NCBI GenBank assembly: GCA_030752605.1
Contig: JASMDX010000080.1
Span: 1-64,000 of the forward strand
Length of the DNA stretch: 64,000 nucleotides
DNA from: GCA-2731375 sp002731375
GTDB taxonomy: Bacteria; Pseudomonadota; Alphaproteobacteria; GCA-2731375
Direction: 5' to 3'
Every line of letters begins with the position of its first letter. Position 1 is the first letter of the stretch. A program made the position numbers and the translations under genes. The notes beneath the pieces were generated by a model that saw only the letters and a program-made list of their open reading frames with translations, was not told the DNA's origin and did not search any database. Of the stretch, positions 1 to 7,490 are shown one piece after another.

Positions 1-191
1 TGATTTGCTTTACCCGATCCAGTCAAACCACTTTTGCGTACGGGAACAGAGATCGTGTTTTTGAGTCCATGTTTCCTCAAAAAACGGGATACCTGTTTCG
101 GTACAGATAGTTTCGCAACATCACAACCATAATTTTCTATCACTTCATTGTCATTCTCCACGCACGTGTGGTTCTTAAATGGATAACTCAT
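1..191 (-). CDS. Hypothetical protein, cut by the window edge (N-terminal 63 residues)
   Basis: An open frame starts at an ATG at 191 and runs off the left edge without a stop. A strong Shine-Dalgarno (AAGGAG) lies about 8 bases upstream of the ATG, which supports a real start. The visible part is hydrophilic and basic and contains two cysteines near the start. I recognise no domain. The AT-rich composition matches the island-like DNA up to about 900 and differs from the GC-rich chromosome beyond 940, so the gene is probably cargo of an element sitting at the tRNA-Ala locus. Between it and the tRNA (192-464) I see only a 7-bp stem hairpin at 373-390 and no other gene. Function unknown. Confidence 0.5.
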   Translation of the reverse strand, partial: MSYPFKNHTCVENDNEVIENYGCDVAKLSVPKQVSRFLRKHGLKNTISVPVRKSGLTGSGKAN

Positions 192-464
192 TTTACTCTC
201 CTTCAAAATAGGATCTGTCCAGTCACAACGACCTTCTTTGACCTTACTTTTACAGGCTAGTCTCTTGGGTACATTTGATTGAGGACAGTAAGGTGGCGGA
301 ATCACGGTTGCCGTGGTCTAACCGACAAAACGAAAAAACAGGGAAAACGGGAATGATTTTAGGAGGGCCGTAAGACGATACTGATCGTCTAGGGTGTGGT
401 GATACCTAGAAGTTTTGGAACACCCTTTAGAACTCGTTTATGGGACGCTAAGACACAAAATAAG

Positions 465-540
465 TGGTGGAGATGAGCGGAATCGAACCGCTGACCTTCT
501 GATTGCGAACCAGACGCTCTCCCAACTGAGCTACACCCCC
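465..540 (-). tRNA. tRNA-Ala (anticodon CGC)
   Basis: The minus strand folds into a complete 76-nt cloverleaf. The acceptor arms are 534-540 and 469-475. The D stem is GCTC/GAGC and the anticodon loop TTCGCAA gives anticodon CGC. The T loop is TTCGATT. The discriminator is A and the CCA end is encoded (465-467). The third acceptor pair is G:U, the classical alanine identity determinant. The acceptor stem has another G:U pair, so it is a weak stem. It lies in AT-rich DNA directly after two copies of its own 5' half, so it may have been imported or rebuilt by an integrating element. It reads GCG codons. Confidence is high for tRNA-Ala and lower that it is the host's original gene. Confidence 0.88.
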
Positions 541-739
541 ACAGAGTTTGAAAACAGGTGTCATTGTTGGATAAACCAACCATCACCATACATCAAGAAT
601 CTTCACGTTTCTAGGTTCACTATTATACCCGTATCGTTCCCGTGAAGATTTTATATACCTTAATCTATTGTAACTAAACGATAATCTCTGCGCACTATCC
701 CTTGCGAACCAGACGCTCTCCCAACTGAGCTACACCCCC
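541..739 (-). repeat. Tandem unit A: tRNA-Ala 5' half plus about 160-nt tail
   Basis: On the minus strand, 739-702 repeats nucleotides 1-38 of the intact tRNA-Ala (acceptor 5' strand, D arm, 5' anticodon strand and the whole loop TTCGCAA). There the tRNA sequence stops and a non-tRNA tail (701-541) follows, beginning GGGATAGT. The tail ends exactly where the intact tRNA begins, so the period from one tRNA 5' end to the next is 199 nt. The tail is homologous to that of unit B, with shared blocks such as CAATAG and AACGAT. The tRNA half cannot form a functional tRNA by itself. Most likely this is a duplicated attachment half-site or a small non-autonomous element. Confidence 0.75.
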
Positions 740-938
740 CAGAACAACCAGAAACCTATTATAACATTACAACGAGAACATCCAAACTTCGCATGTCTGG
801 GTTCACATTTTTAGAACTTACAAATACACAAATCGTTCACACGGACATTTTAGGTGATATAACCTATTGAAAATAAGGATGAATCTAGGGGGACTATCCC
901 CTGCAAACGTGGCGCTCTCCCAACTGAGCTACGGCCCC
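740..938 (-). repeat. Tandem unit B: tRNA-Ala(TGC) 5' half plus about 160-nt tail
   Basis: On the minus strand, 938-901 is the 5' half of a tRNA-Ala of the common GGGGCCGTAGCTC type, ending in an anticodon loop with TGC. It is followed by a tail (900-741) that starts GGGATAGT as in unit A. The distance 938 to 739 is again 199 nt. This copy abuts the GC-rich chromosome and keeps a consensus promoter upstream, so it is probably the remnant of the resident tRNA-Ala(TGC), split in the anticodon loop. The tail has its own promoter-like sequence pointing at unit A: TTGGAT (780-785), 16-nt spacer, TATAAT (758-763). Confidence 0.7.
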
Positions 939-951
939 AAAAATCCGCAGG

Positions 952-981
952 CATATAGGAACCATCGGCCGGGGCTGTCAA
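952..981 (-). promoter_or_regulatory. Sigma-70 promoter of the split tRNA-Ala
   Basis: The -35 box TTGACA (976-981) and -10 box TATATG (952-957) are separated by 18 bases. The -10 lies 13 bases before the tRNA 5' end at 938. The -35 is embedded in one arm of a 9-bp inverted repeat (GGGGCTGTC 971-979, GACAGCCCC 1001-1009). Confidence 0.6.
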
Positions 982-1045
982 GAGCCATCGCAAGCCACAA
1001 GACAGCCCCGGGCCAATTCTTGATGCATCATTCAGATCAAGGTGA

Positions 1046-1822
1046 TCAGAACTTATTGTAGGCACCGTCGATGATGAAGGTGTCGCCGGAATGGTAGGCC
1101 GAGGCGTCGGATGCCAGATAGACCGCGACGCCACCGAAATCTTCCTTCGTGCCCCAGCGCCGTTGAGGTATGCGCGGCTTCACCGCCGCCTCGAACTTGT
1201 CCCAGCCAAAGGCCGATTCCGTCATCGGCGTTTCGATCCAGCCGGGCAGCACCGAATTTGCTGTGATGCCATAACGCGCCAGACCCGCCGACAACGAGAT
1301 CATCATGGAAATCAGGGCGCCCTTAGTGGCAGCGTAATGCACGCTGCGGGGCGAGGCCTCGATCGCGGCCAGAGAGGCGGTGCCGATCAGACGGCCACCA
1401 TCACCCTGATCGATCATCTGCTTGGCAGCGGCCTGTAAGGTAAAAAAGGCGCCGTCCAGATTGACGTCCATTACCCGGCGCCATTCCTCCGCCGGCATGG
1501 TCTCGAATGTGCCAACCTCCGACCGGCCCGAGACGCCGGCATTGGCGAAGCAGCTATCCACCCGCCCGAACGCCGCCAAGGTTTCGGCAAAGGCCTCCTT
1601 GACCGCCGCCTGGTCGGAAACATCGCAGATCTGCGCCGTCGCCTTGCCGCCATGGCTTTGTAATTGTTCCAGGGCGGCAGCGTTCTTGTCCGCATTAGTA
1701 CCCCAAATGCAAACATCGGCGCCAGCCTGGGCGATGGCCTCGGCAAAGCCAAGGCCGATGCCGCTGTTGCCACCCGTGACAAGGGCTACCTTGCCGCTCA
1801 AATCAAAAGGTTGGTAAGCCAT
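1046..1822 (-). CDS. SDR family NAD(P)-dependent oxidoreductase
   Basis: This 258-residue protein is a classical short-chain dehydrogenase/reductase. It has the nucleotide-binding motif TGGNSGIG (16-23), NAG (94-96), the catalytic Ser150 and the YxxxK pair Tyr163/Lys167. Length and motif spacing are normal for a cytosolic Rossmann-fold reductase acting on a small alcohol or ketone. Its substrate cannot be read from the sequence. It follows moaE by 15 bases on the same strand, so it is probably the last gene of the uvrC-pgsA-mobB-moeA-moaD-moaE transcript. The link with molybdopterin synthesis may be only positional. The C-terminus ends in a typical SDR tail (IDGAYNKF). Confidence 0.9.
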   Translation of the reverse strand: MAYQPFDLSGKVALVTGGNSGIGLGFAEAIAQAGADVCIWGTNADKNAAALEQLQSHGGKATAQICDVSDQAAVKEAFAETLAAFGRVDSCFANAGVSGRSEVGTFETMPAEEWRRVMDVNLDGAFFTLQAAAKQMIDQGDGGRLIGTASLAAIEASPRSVHYAATKGALISMMISLSAGLARYGITANSVLPGWIETPMTESAFGWDKFEAAVKPRIPQRRWGTKEDFGGVAVYLASDASAYHSGDTFIIDGAYNKF

Positions 1823-1837
1823 GATTGCGGTCCTCTA

Positions 1838-2314
1838 TTACTCGGTTTCGGTTACATCGGATTGTTTGGTCTGCCAGCGCGCCGCCGCGTCGTCGTCGCC
1901 TTGGCGGGCGGCAACCCAATTGTTCTTGCCATCCACCTCTTCTAGCTTCCAGAACGGCGCCTTGGTCTTCAACCAGTCCATCAAAAAGACGCAGGCTTCG
2001 AACGCGGCCTGGCGGTGCGCCGAGGTCGCCGCGCAAAGCACGATCTGCTCGCCCGGCAACAGGCGGCCATAGCGATGAATGATCAATACCCGGTCCAGGG
2101 GCCAACGGGACAATGCCTCGGCCTCCAACTGCTGCAGTTGCTTCTCAGTCATGCCGGGATAATGTTCCAAGGTCATGGCGGACAATTCGCCAGGGCCCGC
2201 CACGTCACGCACCAGGCCAATAAAAGATGCCACGGCGCCGACTTCGGGCCGGTCGCTGCTTAATGCCGCCAGCTCGGCGCCGGTTTCGAAGTCCTCGCTT
2301 TGCACCTTTATCAT
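1838..2314 (-). CDS. moaE: Molybdopterin synthase catalytic subunit MoaE
   Basis: MoaE transfers sulfur from the MoaD thiocarboxylate to precursor Z (cPMP) to make molybdopterin. The 158-residue protein shows the family blocks FIGLVRD (31-37), LEHYPGMTEK (49-58), HRYGRLLPGE (80-89) and SAHRQAAFEA (98-107). It also has the catalytic lysine region LKTKAPFWK with Lys116 and Lys123. I chose the ATG at 2314; a TTG at 2347 would add 11 residues and overlap moaD. It follows moaD in the same direction, as expected for subunits of one heterotetramer. The C-terminal tail is slightly extended and acidic. Confidence 0.93.
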   Translation of the reverse strand: MIKVQSEDFETGAELAALSSDRPEVGAVASFIGLVRDVAGPGELSAMTLEHYPGMTEKQLQQLEAEALSRWPLDRVLIIHRYGRLLPGEQIVLCAATSAHRQAAFEACVFLMDWLKTKAPFWKLEEVDGKNNWVAARQGDDDAAARWQTKQSDVTETE

Positions 2315-2334
2315 CGGATCATCCGGGCCTGTAT

Positions 2335-2595
2335 TCAGCCGCCCCAACCGCCAGTTACCGGTGGGAAAAAGGCAATTTCGTCGTCGGGGCCGACGGCGGC
2401 ATCAGCCCTGGCGAATTCCTGATTAACCGCGCAATGCACGCCAATGGGATCATCAAAGGCAGCGGCATGGCCGTCCGATTGCTGTGCCAGCCAGGTGGTC
2501 AGGTGTGCGACCGTTTTTACAGATTCCGGCGGGTTCACGGTTTCCTCAGCCTTGCCGACACGGTCACGCAGCCAGGCGAAATACAGTAGTTTCAT
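2335..2595 (-). CDS. moaD: Molybdopterin synthase sulfur carrier subunit MoaD
   Basis: An 86-residue ubiquitin-fold protein ending in the diagnostic Gly-Gly. The C-terminal glycine is adenylated and then carries the thiocarboxylate sulfur donated to precursor Z by MoaE. It begins MKLLYFAWLRDRVG and has the FFPPVTGG core before the C-terminus, both typical of MoaD. Its start codon overlaps the moeA stop as ATGA at 2592-2595, which indicates translational coupling. moaE follows immediately, so the two synthase subunits are co-expressed. Confidence 0.94.
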   Translation of the reverse strand: MKLLYFAWLRDRVGKAEETVNPPESVKTVAHLTTWLAQQSDGHAAAFDDPIGVHCAVNQEFARADAAVGPDDEIAFFPPVTGGWGG

Positions 2596-3854
2596 GAGGC
2601 CGCCTCGTCAAAGGAGAGAAAATCCACGGGCTCGCCTGCCTTTATCTGGGTCACATCCTCGGCGATTTCAACCAGGCCATGGGTCTGTACCAGGGAATTG
2701 ATGATGCCGGAGCCCATGGGCCGGAACAGCACGGCACGGGGCCCGGTATCTGCGGCATGATCCAGCCGCGCCCGCAGCCATTCCCGCCGCCCGGCCTTTT
2801 TCTCGTAGTCAAAATCGGCGGTGACCCGATACAACACCGGATCCACATCAGCCGCGCCCGCCATGCCGAGGATCAATGGCCGGGCAAAGCGCAAGAAACA
2901 CACAGTTGCGGCCACGGGATTACCGGGCAGACCGACGAATGCCGCGCCGCCGACCTGTCCTAGAGCCAATGGCCGGCCCGGCTTAATGGCCAGACGCCAG
3001 AAATTCAAATGCCCCAGAGCCTCCACCGCGCCACGCACATGATCCTCGTCACCGACCGAAACACCGCCCGAGGTCAATAGCAAATCATGGGTTTTCGCCG
3101 CCGCGGCCAGTCCCACGCGCACGGCATCGGCATCATCAGGCAGGATGCCCAGGTCGGAGACATCCGCGCCCAGGCCGGTGATCAGCGCCATCAGAATCTG
3201 CCGGTTGGCATCATAGACACCGCCCACGGGCAACGCCGTGCCCGGTTCGGCCAATTCGTCGCCGGTGGAAAACACTCCAATCTTGAGTCGACGATACACT
3301 GTCAATTCACCGTGCCCCACGGAAGCCGCCAGGCCAAGATCCTGGGGGCGGAGGCGCCGGCCACGGCGCAATACCACATCGCCTTGTTTGGTATCTTCGC
3401 CCTGTCGGCGGCGATTGGCGCCTGATTTCAGGCCCGGCGGAATGGTAAGGTAGCCCTCCGCCTGCTCCACATCCTCTTGCATCACCACCGTATCGGCGCC
3501 GGCAGGCATGACGGCGCCGGTAAATATGCGCACGGTCTGTCCGGCCGTCACCGTTCCGTCAAAAGGATGGCCAGCGGCGGAGCGGCCTTGCACAGCAAAC
3601 CGGCTCGGATCATCGGGATCCAGATCGCAATGGCGCAGAGCATAGCCGTCAACGGCGGAATTGTCATGCGGTGGCACATCCAGGGCGGAGGTTAGGTCCG
3701 CGGCCAGAATACGGCCCTGGGCCTGGACCAGGGGCAATTGTTCCAGGCGATCCTGGGTCACCGTCACGATACACTCCCGCAGCACGGCCAAGGCCTCCGC
3801 CATGGACATCAAATCCTCAACCTGGTTAAAGCAATCATCGGCTAGCTTGTTCAT
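2592..3854 (-). CDS. moeA: Molybdopterin molybdenumtransferase MoeA
   Basis: MoeA inserts molybdate into adenylylated molybdopterin to form the molybdenum cofactor. With the ATG at 3854 the protein has 420 residues, the usual MoeA length. Visible motifs are VDGYAL near the N-terminus, FTGAVMPAGADTVV, GVFSTGDEL, the MPT-binding TSGGVSVGDED, and GLPGNPVAA near the C-terminal third. The start overlaps the mobB stop as ATGA (3851-3854) and the stop overlaps the moaD start, so mobB-moeA-moaD is a tightly coupled unit. An upstream in-frame start at 3878 would overlap mobB and is less likely. Confidence 0.94.
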   Translation of the reverse strand: MNKLADDCFNQVEDLMSMAEALAVLRECIVTVTQDRLEQLPLVQAQGRILAADLTSALDVPPHDNSAVDGYALRHCDLDPDDPSRFAVQGRSAAGHPFDGTVTAGQTVRIFTGAVMPAGADTVVMQEDVEQAEGYLTIPPGLKSGANRRRQGEDTKQGDVVLRRGRRLRPQDLGLAASVGHGELTVYRRLKIGVFSTGDELAEPGTALPVGGVYDANRQILMALITGLGADVSDLGILPDDADAVRVGLAAAAKTHDLLLTSGGVSVGDEDHVRGAVEALGHLNFWRLAIKPGRPLALGQVGGAAFVGLPGNPVAATVCFLRFARPLILGMAGAADVDPVLYRVTADFDYEKKAGRREWLRARLDHAADTGPRAVLFRPMGSGIINSLVQTHGLVEIAEDVTQIKAGEPVDFLSFDEAAS

Positions 3855-4366
3855 GATGCCGGCCCTTCGGAGCGACAAAAATCAATGACAAAATCAGCCA
3901 CCGCCCCAATGTCGTCCAGATCCAGCAATGGTATGCCGAGATCGGGGCCTTCGGGATGATAATCGGCGGCTAGGGCAATAAAACTCCTATCCTCGCGGCA
4001 TAACAAGGGCTTGTCCAGGCCATGGCGATGCACTTCCATCTTCAAGTGGCCCTCGGCCTTGTATCCTTCCACCAGGATTAGATCGACCGGCGACATGCGC
4101 GCCAACAGTTCCTTCAGGCTCGGCTCTCCATCATCACGGTTTTCATGCATCAAGGCCCAACGCACGCCGGCGCTTATCAGCACTTCGACCGCGCCGGCCT
4201 CGCGGTGGCGGAAGGAATCCTTGCCCGGCTGATCCACGTCAAAGGTATGGTGCGCATGCTTGATCGTGGATACACGCAATCCCCGCGCGGTCAGGGCCGG
4301 AATTAGTTGGGTTAGCAGCGTCGTCTTACCGGCGCCGCTCCACCCGGTCACGCCAAGTATTTTCAA
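3851..4366 (-). CDS. mobB: Molybdopterin-guanine dinucleotide biosynthesis adaptor MobB
   Basis: MobB is a GTP-binding accessory protein of MGD cofactor synthesis. The protein has an N-terminal Walker A (GWSGAGKT, residues 8-15), the HAHHTFDVDQPGKDS block, and VDLILVEGYK, all hallmarks of MobB. The start is uncertain: TTG at 4366 gives the standard N-terminus MKILGVTGWSG and sits 10 bases after the pgsA stop, while ATG at 4420 would overlap pgsA by 44 bases. No mobA is visible nearby, so the nucleotidyltransferase partner must be elsewhere or the protein may have a general role. Confidence 0.9.
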   Translation of the reverse strand: MKILGVTGWSGAGKTTLLTQLIPALTARGLRVSTIKHAHHTFDVDQPGKDSFRHREAGAVEVLISAGVRWALMHENRDDGEPSLKELLARMSPVDLILVEGYKAEGHLKMEVHRHGLDKPLLCREDRSFIALAADYHPEGPDLGIPLLDLDDIGAVADFVIDFCRSEGPAS

Positions 4367-4376
4367 GGCAGTACTT

Positions 4377-4994
4377 TCAAGATTTATCTGTTGTATCCGA
4401 CTGGATTGGTTTGGACTCATTTGCGTTGGATTGGGGTGCATCAGCCGTGACATGACGAAGCCCGACCCGCAAATAGTCATAGCCGGTGTAGATAGTAAAC
4501 AGTGCCGCCAGCCACATGCCCAAACGGCCGATCTCCATCACCGGGATCGGCTCCCAGCCGGCCTCGCCAACAATCAGGAAACCGATCGCCAGCATCTGCA
4601 CCGCCGTCTTCCACTTCGCCACCCGGCTGACCGGTACACTGACCCGCAATTCGGCGAGAAACTCGCGCAGGCCGGAGACCAGGATTTCCCGGCACAGGAT
4701 CACCACCGTAGGCAGGATCGTCCAATCGCCGATGCGGCCCACGTAGACCAGCATCAACAAGGTGGCGGCGACCAGCAGCTTATCGGCGACCGGATCAAGA
4801 AACCGGCCCAGGCCGCTTTCCTCGCCCATGCTGCGGGCCAGATAGCCGTCCAGGATATCGGTGATGCCGGCGATGACAAAGATCGCGAAAGCGAGCCAGT
4901 TCGACAGTGGTGAGGCCAAATAGAAAGCGCCGATCAAAGCCGGAATTGCCAGGATCCGCGACAGGGTCAAAAGATTCGGTAAGGTGGTAATCAT
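4377..4994 (-). CDS. pgsA: CDP-diacylglycerol--glycerol-3-phosphate 3-phosphatidyltransferase PgsA
   Basis: PgsA makes phosphatidylglycerol phosphate from CDP-diacylglycerol and glycerol-3-phosphate at the inner membrane. With the ATG at 4994 the protein has 205 residues. It contains the full CDP-alcohol phosphotransferase motif: Asp49-Gly50, Ala53-Arg54, Gly63, Asp67 and Asp71, the four metal- and substrate-binding aspartates and neighbours. Several hydrophobic segments fit a polytopic membrane enzyme. A TTG start at 5009 is possible. It lies between uvrC and mobB on the same strand, an order (uvrC-pgsA-moa) common in alphaproteobacteria. Confidence 0.94.
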   Translation of the reverse strand: MITTLPNLLTLSRILAIPALIGAFYLASPLSNWLAFAIFVIAGITDILDGYLARSMGEESGLGRFLDPVADKLLVAATLLMLVYVGRIGDWTILPTVVILCREILVSGLREFLAELRVSVPVSRVAKWKTAVQMLAIGFLIVGEAGWEPIPVMEIGRLGMWLAALFTIYTGYDYLRVGLRHVTADAPQSNANESKPIQSDTTDKS

Positions 4995-5105
4995 GTCTTC
5001 AAGCCGCAATCAACGGACAGTCCCGGTATACGCTCCAGGTCCCAGGCCCGAGCCCCCAAGCTTGGATTGAGTATAAAGATTTCCCGCCAAGGTGAAAGTA
5101 CCCAC

Positions 5106-7091
5106 TCAACCTTCGGGGTGAAAGAAGTCATAAATTTTCCGCGCCAGCGCCTTGGAGATGCCTCTGATGCTTTCCAAATCCGCTAGGCCAGAGGCTTCCA
5201 CCGCCCGGGCCGAGCCGAAATGGTGCAGCAACGTCCGCTTGCGGCCAGGGCCAACACCGGGAATGCTGTCCAGGGCGGAGCGGTCCACGCGTTTGGCGCG
5301 GCGGGCCCGGTGGGTGCCGATGGCGAAACGATGGGATTCATCACGCAGACGCTGCAGGAAATACAGCACGGCACTGCGGGGCGGCAATGCGATCTCAGGC
5401 TTATCGGGTAGAAAGATGCGCTCCAACCCGGCGTTGCGGTCGGGACCCTTGGCGATGGCGGCCAGGGCAACGCCGGTAACACCAAGGTCAGCGAAAACCT
5501 CACGCACCGCTGTCAGTTGCCCGATACCGCCGTCGATCAGCACCAGATCCGGCCATTCGCCCGCGACACGGATATTTTCCTCCACCTGGTCCGCATCCTC
5601 TTCTTCCGCGCTTTCAGCTGCGGCCTGGGCCTTCATCAGGCGGGAAAAGCGGCGGCGCAAGACTTCACGCATCATGCCGTAATCATCTCCGGGAGTGAGG
5701 TCATCGCCCTTGATATTGAACTTGCGATAGGCGTTTTTCTGAAACCCTTCCGGCCCGGCCACTACCATCGCGCCGATCGCGTCCGTGCCCATGGTATGGC
5801 TGTTGTCATAGATTTCGATGCGCCGGGGCGGACCATCCAGGGCGAACAGCTCGGCCACGTCCTCCAACAGGCGGCGCTGGCTGGCGCTTTCCGCCAGGCG
5901 CCTGGCCAGGGCTTCACGGGCATTGGTTTCGGCATGTTTGACCAATTCCCGCCGCTGGCCGCGTTCGGGATGGCGCAAACTGACCTTGCGCTCCGCCTTG
6001 ACACTCAGCGCCTCGGCGATCAAGTCATGGGTTTCCGGCCATTCGTTGAGCAGGATCTCTTTCGGTGGCGGCTTGTCGTCATAAAACTGCCCCATGAAGG
6101 CGCCCAGAACCTCGGCCGGGGTCCGTTCCTTACCATGGCTGGGAAAATAGGCCCGGTTGCCCCAATTTTGCCCAGCCCGGAAGAAGAAGACCTGGATGCA
6201 GCTTTGCCCGCCTTCCATATGGATGGCGATGACGTCGGCCTCGGCCACGCTGGCCACATTGATGCCCTGATGGGCCTGGACATGGGCCAGGGCGCGCAGG
6301 CGGTCGCGATAGACGGCAGCGGTCTCGAATGCCAGCGCGTCCGAGGCGGCCGCCATTTTCTCCGACAGGCCATGCTGGACCTGTTGGCTGCGCCCGGAAA
6401 GGAAATCTCGCGCCTCCGCCACCAATTCGGCATAACCGTCCTTGTCGATGCGGTCCACACAAGGCCCGGCACAACGTCGGATCTGATATTGTAGACAGGG
6501 CCGGGTCCGGGCGGCAAAAATATTGTCCGAACAGGAACGCAGGGGAAAGGCCTTTTGCAGGGTATTCAGGGTCCGGTTGACCGATGAGGCAGAGGCGAAA
6601 GGGCCAAAATATTCACCCTTACGGTTCCGGGCACCGCGGTGCTTGGCCAACTGCGGCCATTCATGATCGCCGGTGATAATAATGAAGGGGAACGACTTGT
6701 CGTCGCGGAGCAGGATGTTGTAACGCGGACGCAGGCGCTTGATCAGATTGCTTTCCAGCAACAATGCCTCTACCTCGGTATGAGTCGTCACCACTTCCAT
6801 GGCGCGGGTCTCGGCGATCATGCGCAGGGTTCGCGTGTTCAGGCCCGCCGGTTGTGCATAGTTTCGTACCCGGTTCTTTAGAATCTTGGCCTTGCCCACA
6901 TAAAGCACTTCACCATCTTCGGCCAGCATGCGGTAGACCCCCGGCGCCGCCGGCATGGTCTCCAGCGCCACGCGGATCGCGTCCTGGCCATGCTTGATGC
7001 TGGTCTCGGGCCCAGTCCCCTGATCCATCTCGGGCCGGCCGTCGCCGGGCAAGTCCAGAGATTGAACGGTTGGTTTGTCAGCCTTTGTCAT
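5106..7091 (-). CDS. uvrC: Excinuclease ABC subunit C (UvrC)
   Basis: UvrC makes both incisions in nucleotide excision repair, acting on the UvrB-DNA complex. The 661-residue protein has, in order, a GIY-YIG nuclease domain (APGVYRM...LYVGKAK, about 50-130), the cysteine-bearing segment around residues 175-195, a UVR motif (about 235-270), the RNase H-like 3' nuclease domain with YDNSHTMGTDAIGAMVV and DLVLIDGG, and C-terminal helix-hairpin-helix repeats (SIPGVGPGRKRTLL, IRGISKALARKI). The first roughly 40 residues are a non-conserved extension, so a later start is possible. pgsA lies about 110 bases downstream on the same strand. Confidence 0.96.
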   Translation of the reverse strand: MTKADKPTVQSLDLPGDGRPEMDQGTGPETSIKHGQDAIRVALETMPAAPGVYRMLAEDGEVLYVGKAKILKNRVRNYAQPAGLNTRTLRMIAETRAMEVVTTHTEVEALLLESNLIKRLRPRYNILLRDDKSFPFIIITGDHEWPQLAKHRGARNRKGEYFGPFASASSVNRTLNTLQKAFPLRSCSDNIFAARTRPCLQYQIRRCAGPCVDRIDKDGYAELVAEARDFLSGRSQQVQHGLSEKMAAASDALAFETAAVYRDRLRALAHVQAHQGINVASVAEADVIAIHMEGGQSCIQVFFFRAGQNWGNRAYFPSHGKERTPAEVLGAFMGQFYDDKPPPKEILLNEWPETHDLIAEALSVKAERKVSLRHPERGQRRELVKHAETNAREALARRLAESASQRRLLEDVAELFALDGPPRRIEIYDNSHTMGTDAIGAMVVAGPEGFQKNAYRKFNIKGDDLTPGDDYGMMREVLRRRFSRLMKAQAAAESAEEEDADQVEENIRVAGEWPDLVLIDGGIGQLTAVREVFADLGVTGVALAAIAKGPDRNAGLERIFLPDKPEIALPPRSAVLYFLQRLRDESHRFAIGTHRARRAKRVDRSALDSIPGVGPGRKRTLLHHFGSARAVEASGLADLESIRGISKALARKIYDFFHPEG

Positions 7092-7490
7092 GGCGCTATT
7101 TTCCGCGCCTTTTGCAATTCGTCAATGGTTCATAATCATCACGTAATTGGCCGCCGGCCGATATCCACCTCACCTGTGGATAAATATGTGGGAAAGGCTT
7201 TCTCGACGGCATCAAAGTGGCGGAATCCCGCCTGTTCGAACGCTTTGCACAAAAAATAGGCAAAACAGCAACCTATTGATTTTAAAGTCTTATTCTAAAA
7301 CGGTCTGGAATAGGCATAGTGCACACAAGCAGTGTAACTCAAATATTACCTATGACCGGCAATCACAATAGCCTGTGCACAAAAAAGCATACCTGGCGAT
7401 GATTTTAACCAGTTGTGGACAAGTCACCGAACGTTATCGGACCGGAAAGATACAATATCAAAGCACATCCCAGTTTAGTTGTCATGCAAT
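7092..7490. other. 399-bp non-coding region with DnaA-box-like sequences; possible replication origin
   Basis: I see no gene here. The stretch is much more AT-rich than the genes around it. It holds TGTGGATAA (7175-7183), an exact DnaA box on the minus strand, and TGTGCACAA (7374-7382) and TGTGGACAA (7414-7422), both fitting TTNTNCACA on the minus strand. A weaker TTTGCACAA lies at 7244-7252. All point the same way. AT tracts lie between them, notably ATTGATTTTAAAGTC near 7276. It is the only space for a uvrC promoter. It could be an origin or a DnaA-regulated promoter. Confidence 0.4.

Noticed and set aside
541..900. Group I intron in the tRNA anticodon loop
   Set aside because: The position would fit, but the tails are only about 160 nt, no tRNA 3' half follows the first two halves, and I cannot find the conserved core pairing.
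465..938. CRISPR-like array suggested by regularly spaced repeats
   Set aside because: There are only three repeats, they are tRNA sequences, and the 160-nt spacers are homologous to each other. No cas genes are present.
5517..6494. A 325-codon open frame on the plus strand
   Set aside because: It is antisense to uvrC throughout, has a composition driven by the GC-rich codons of uvrC, and no family-like blocks.
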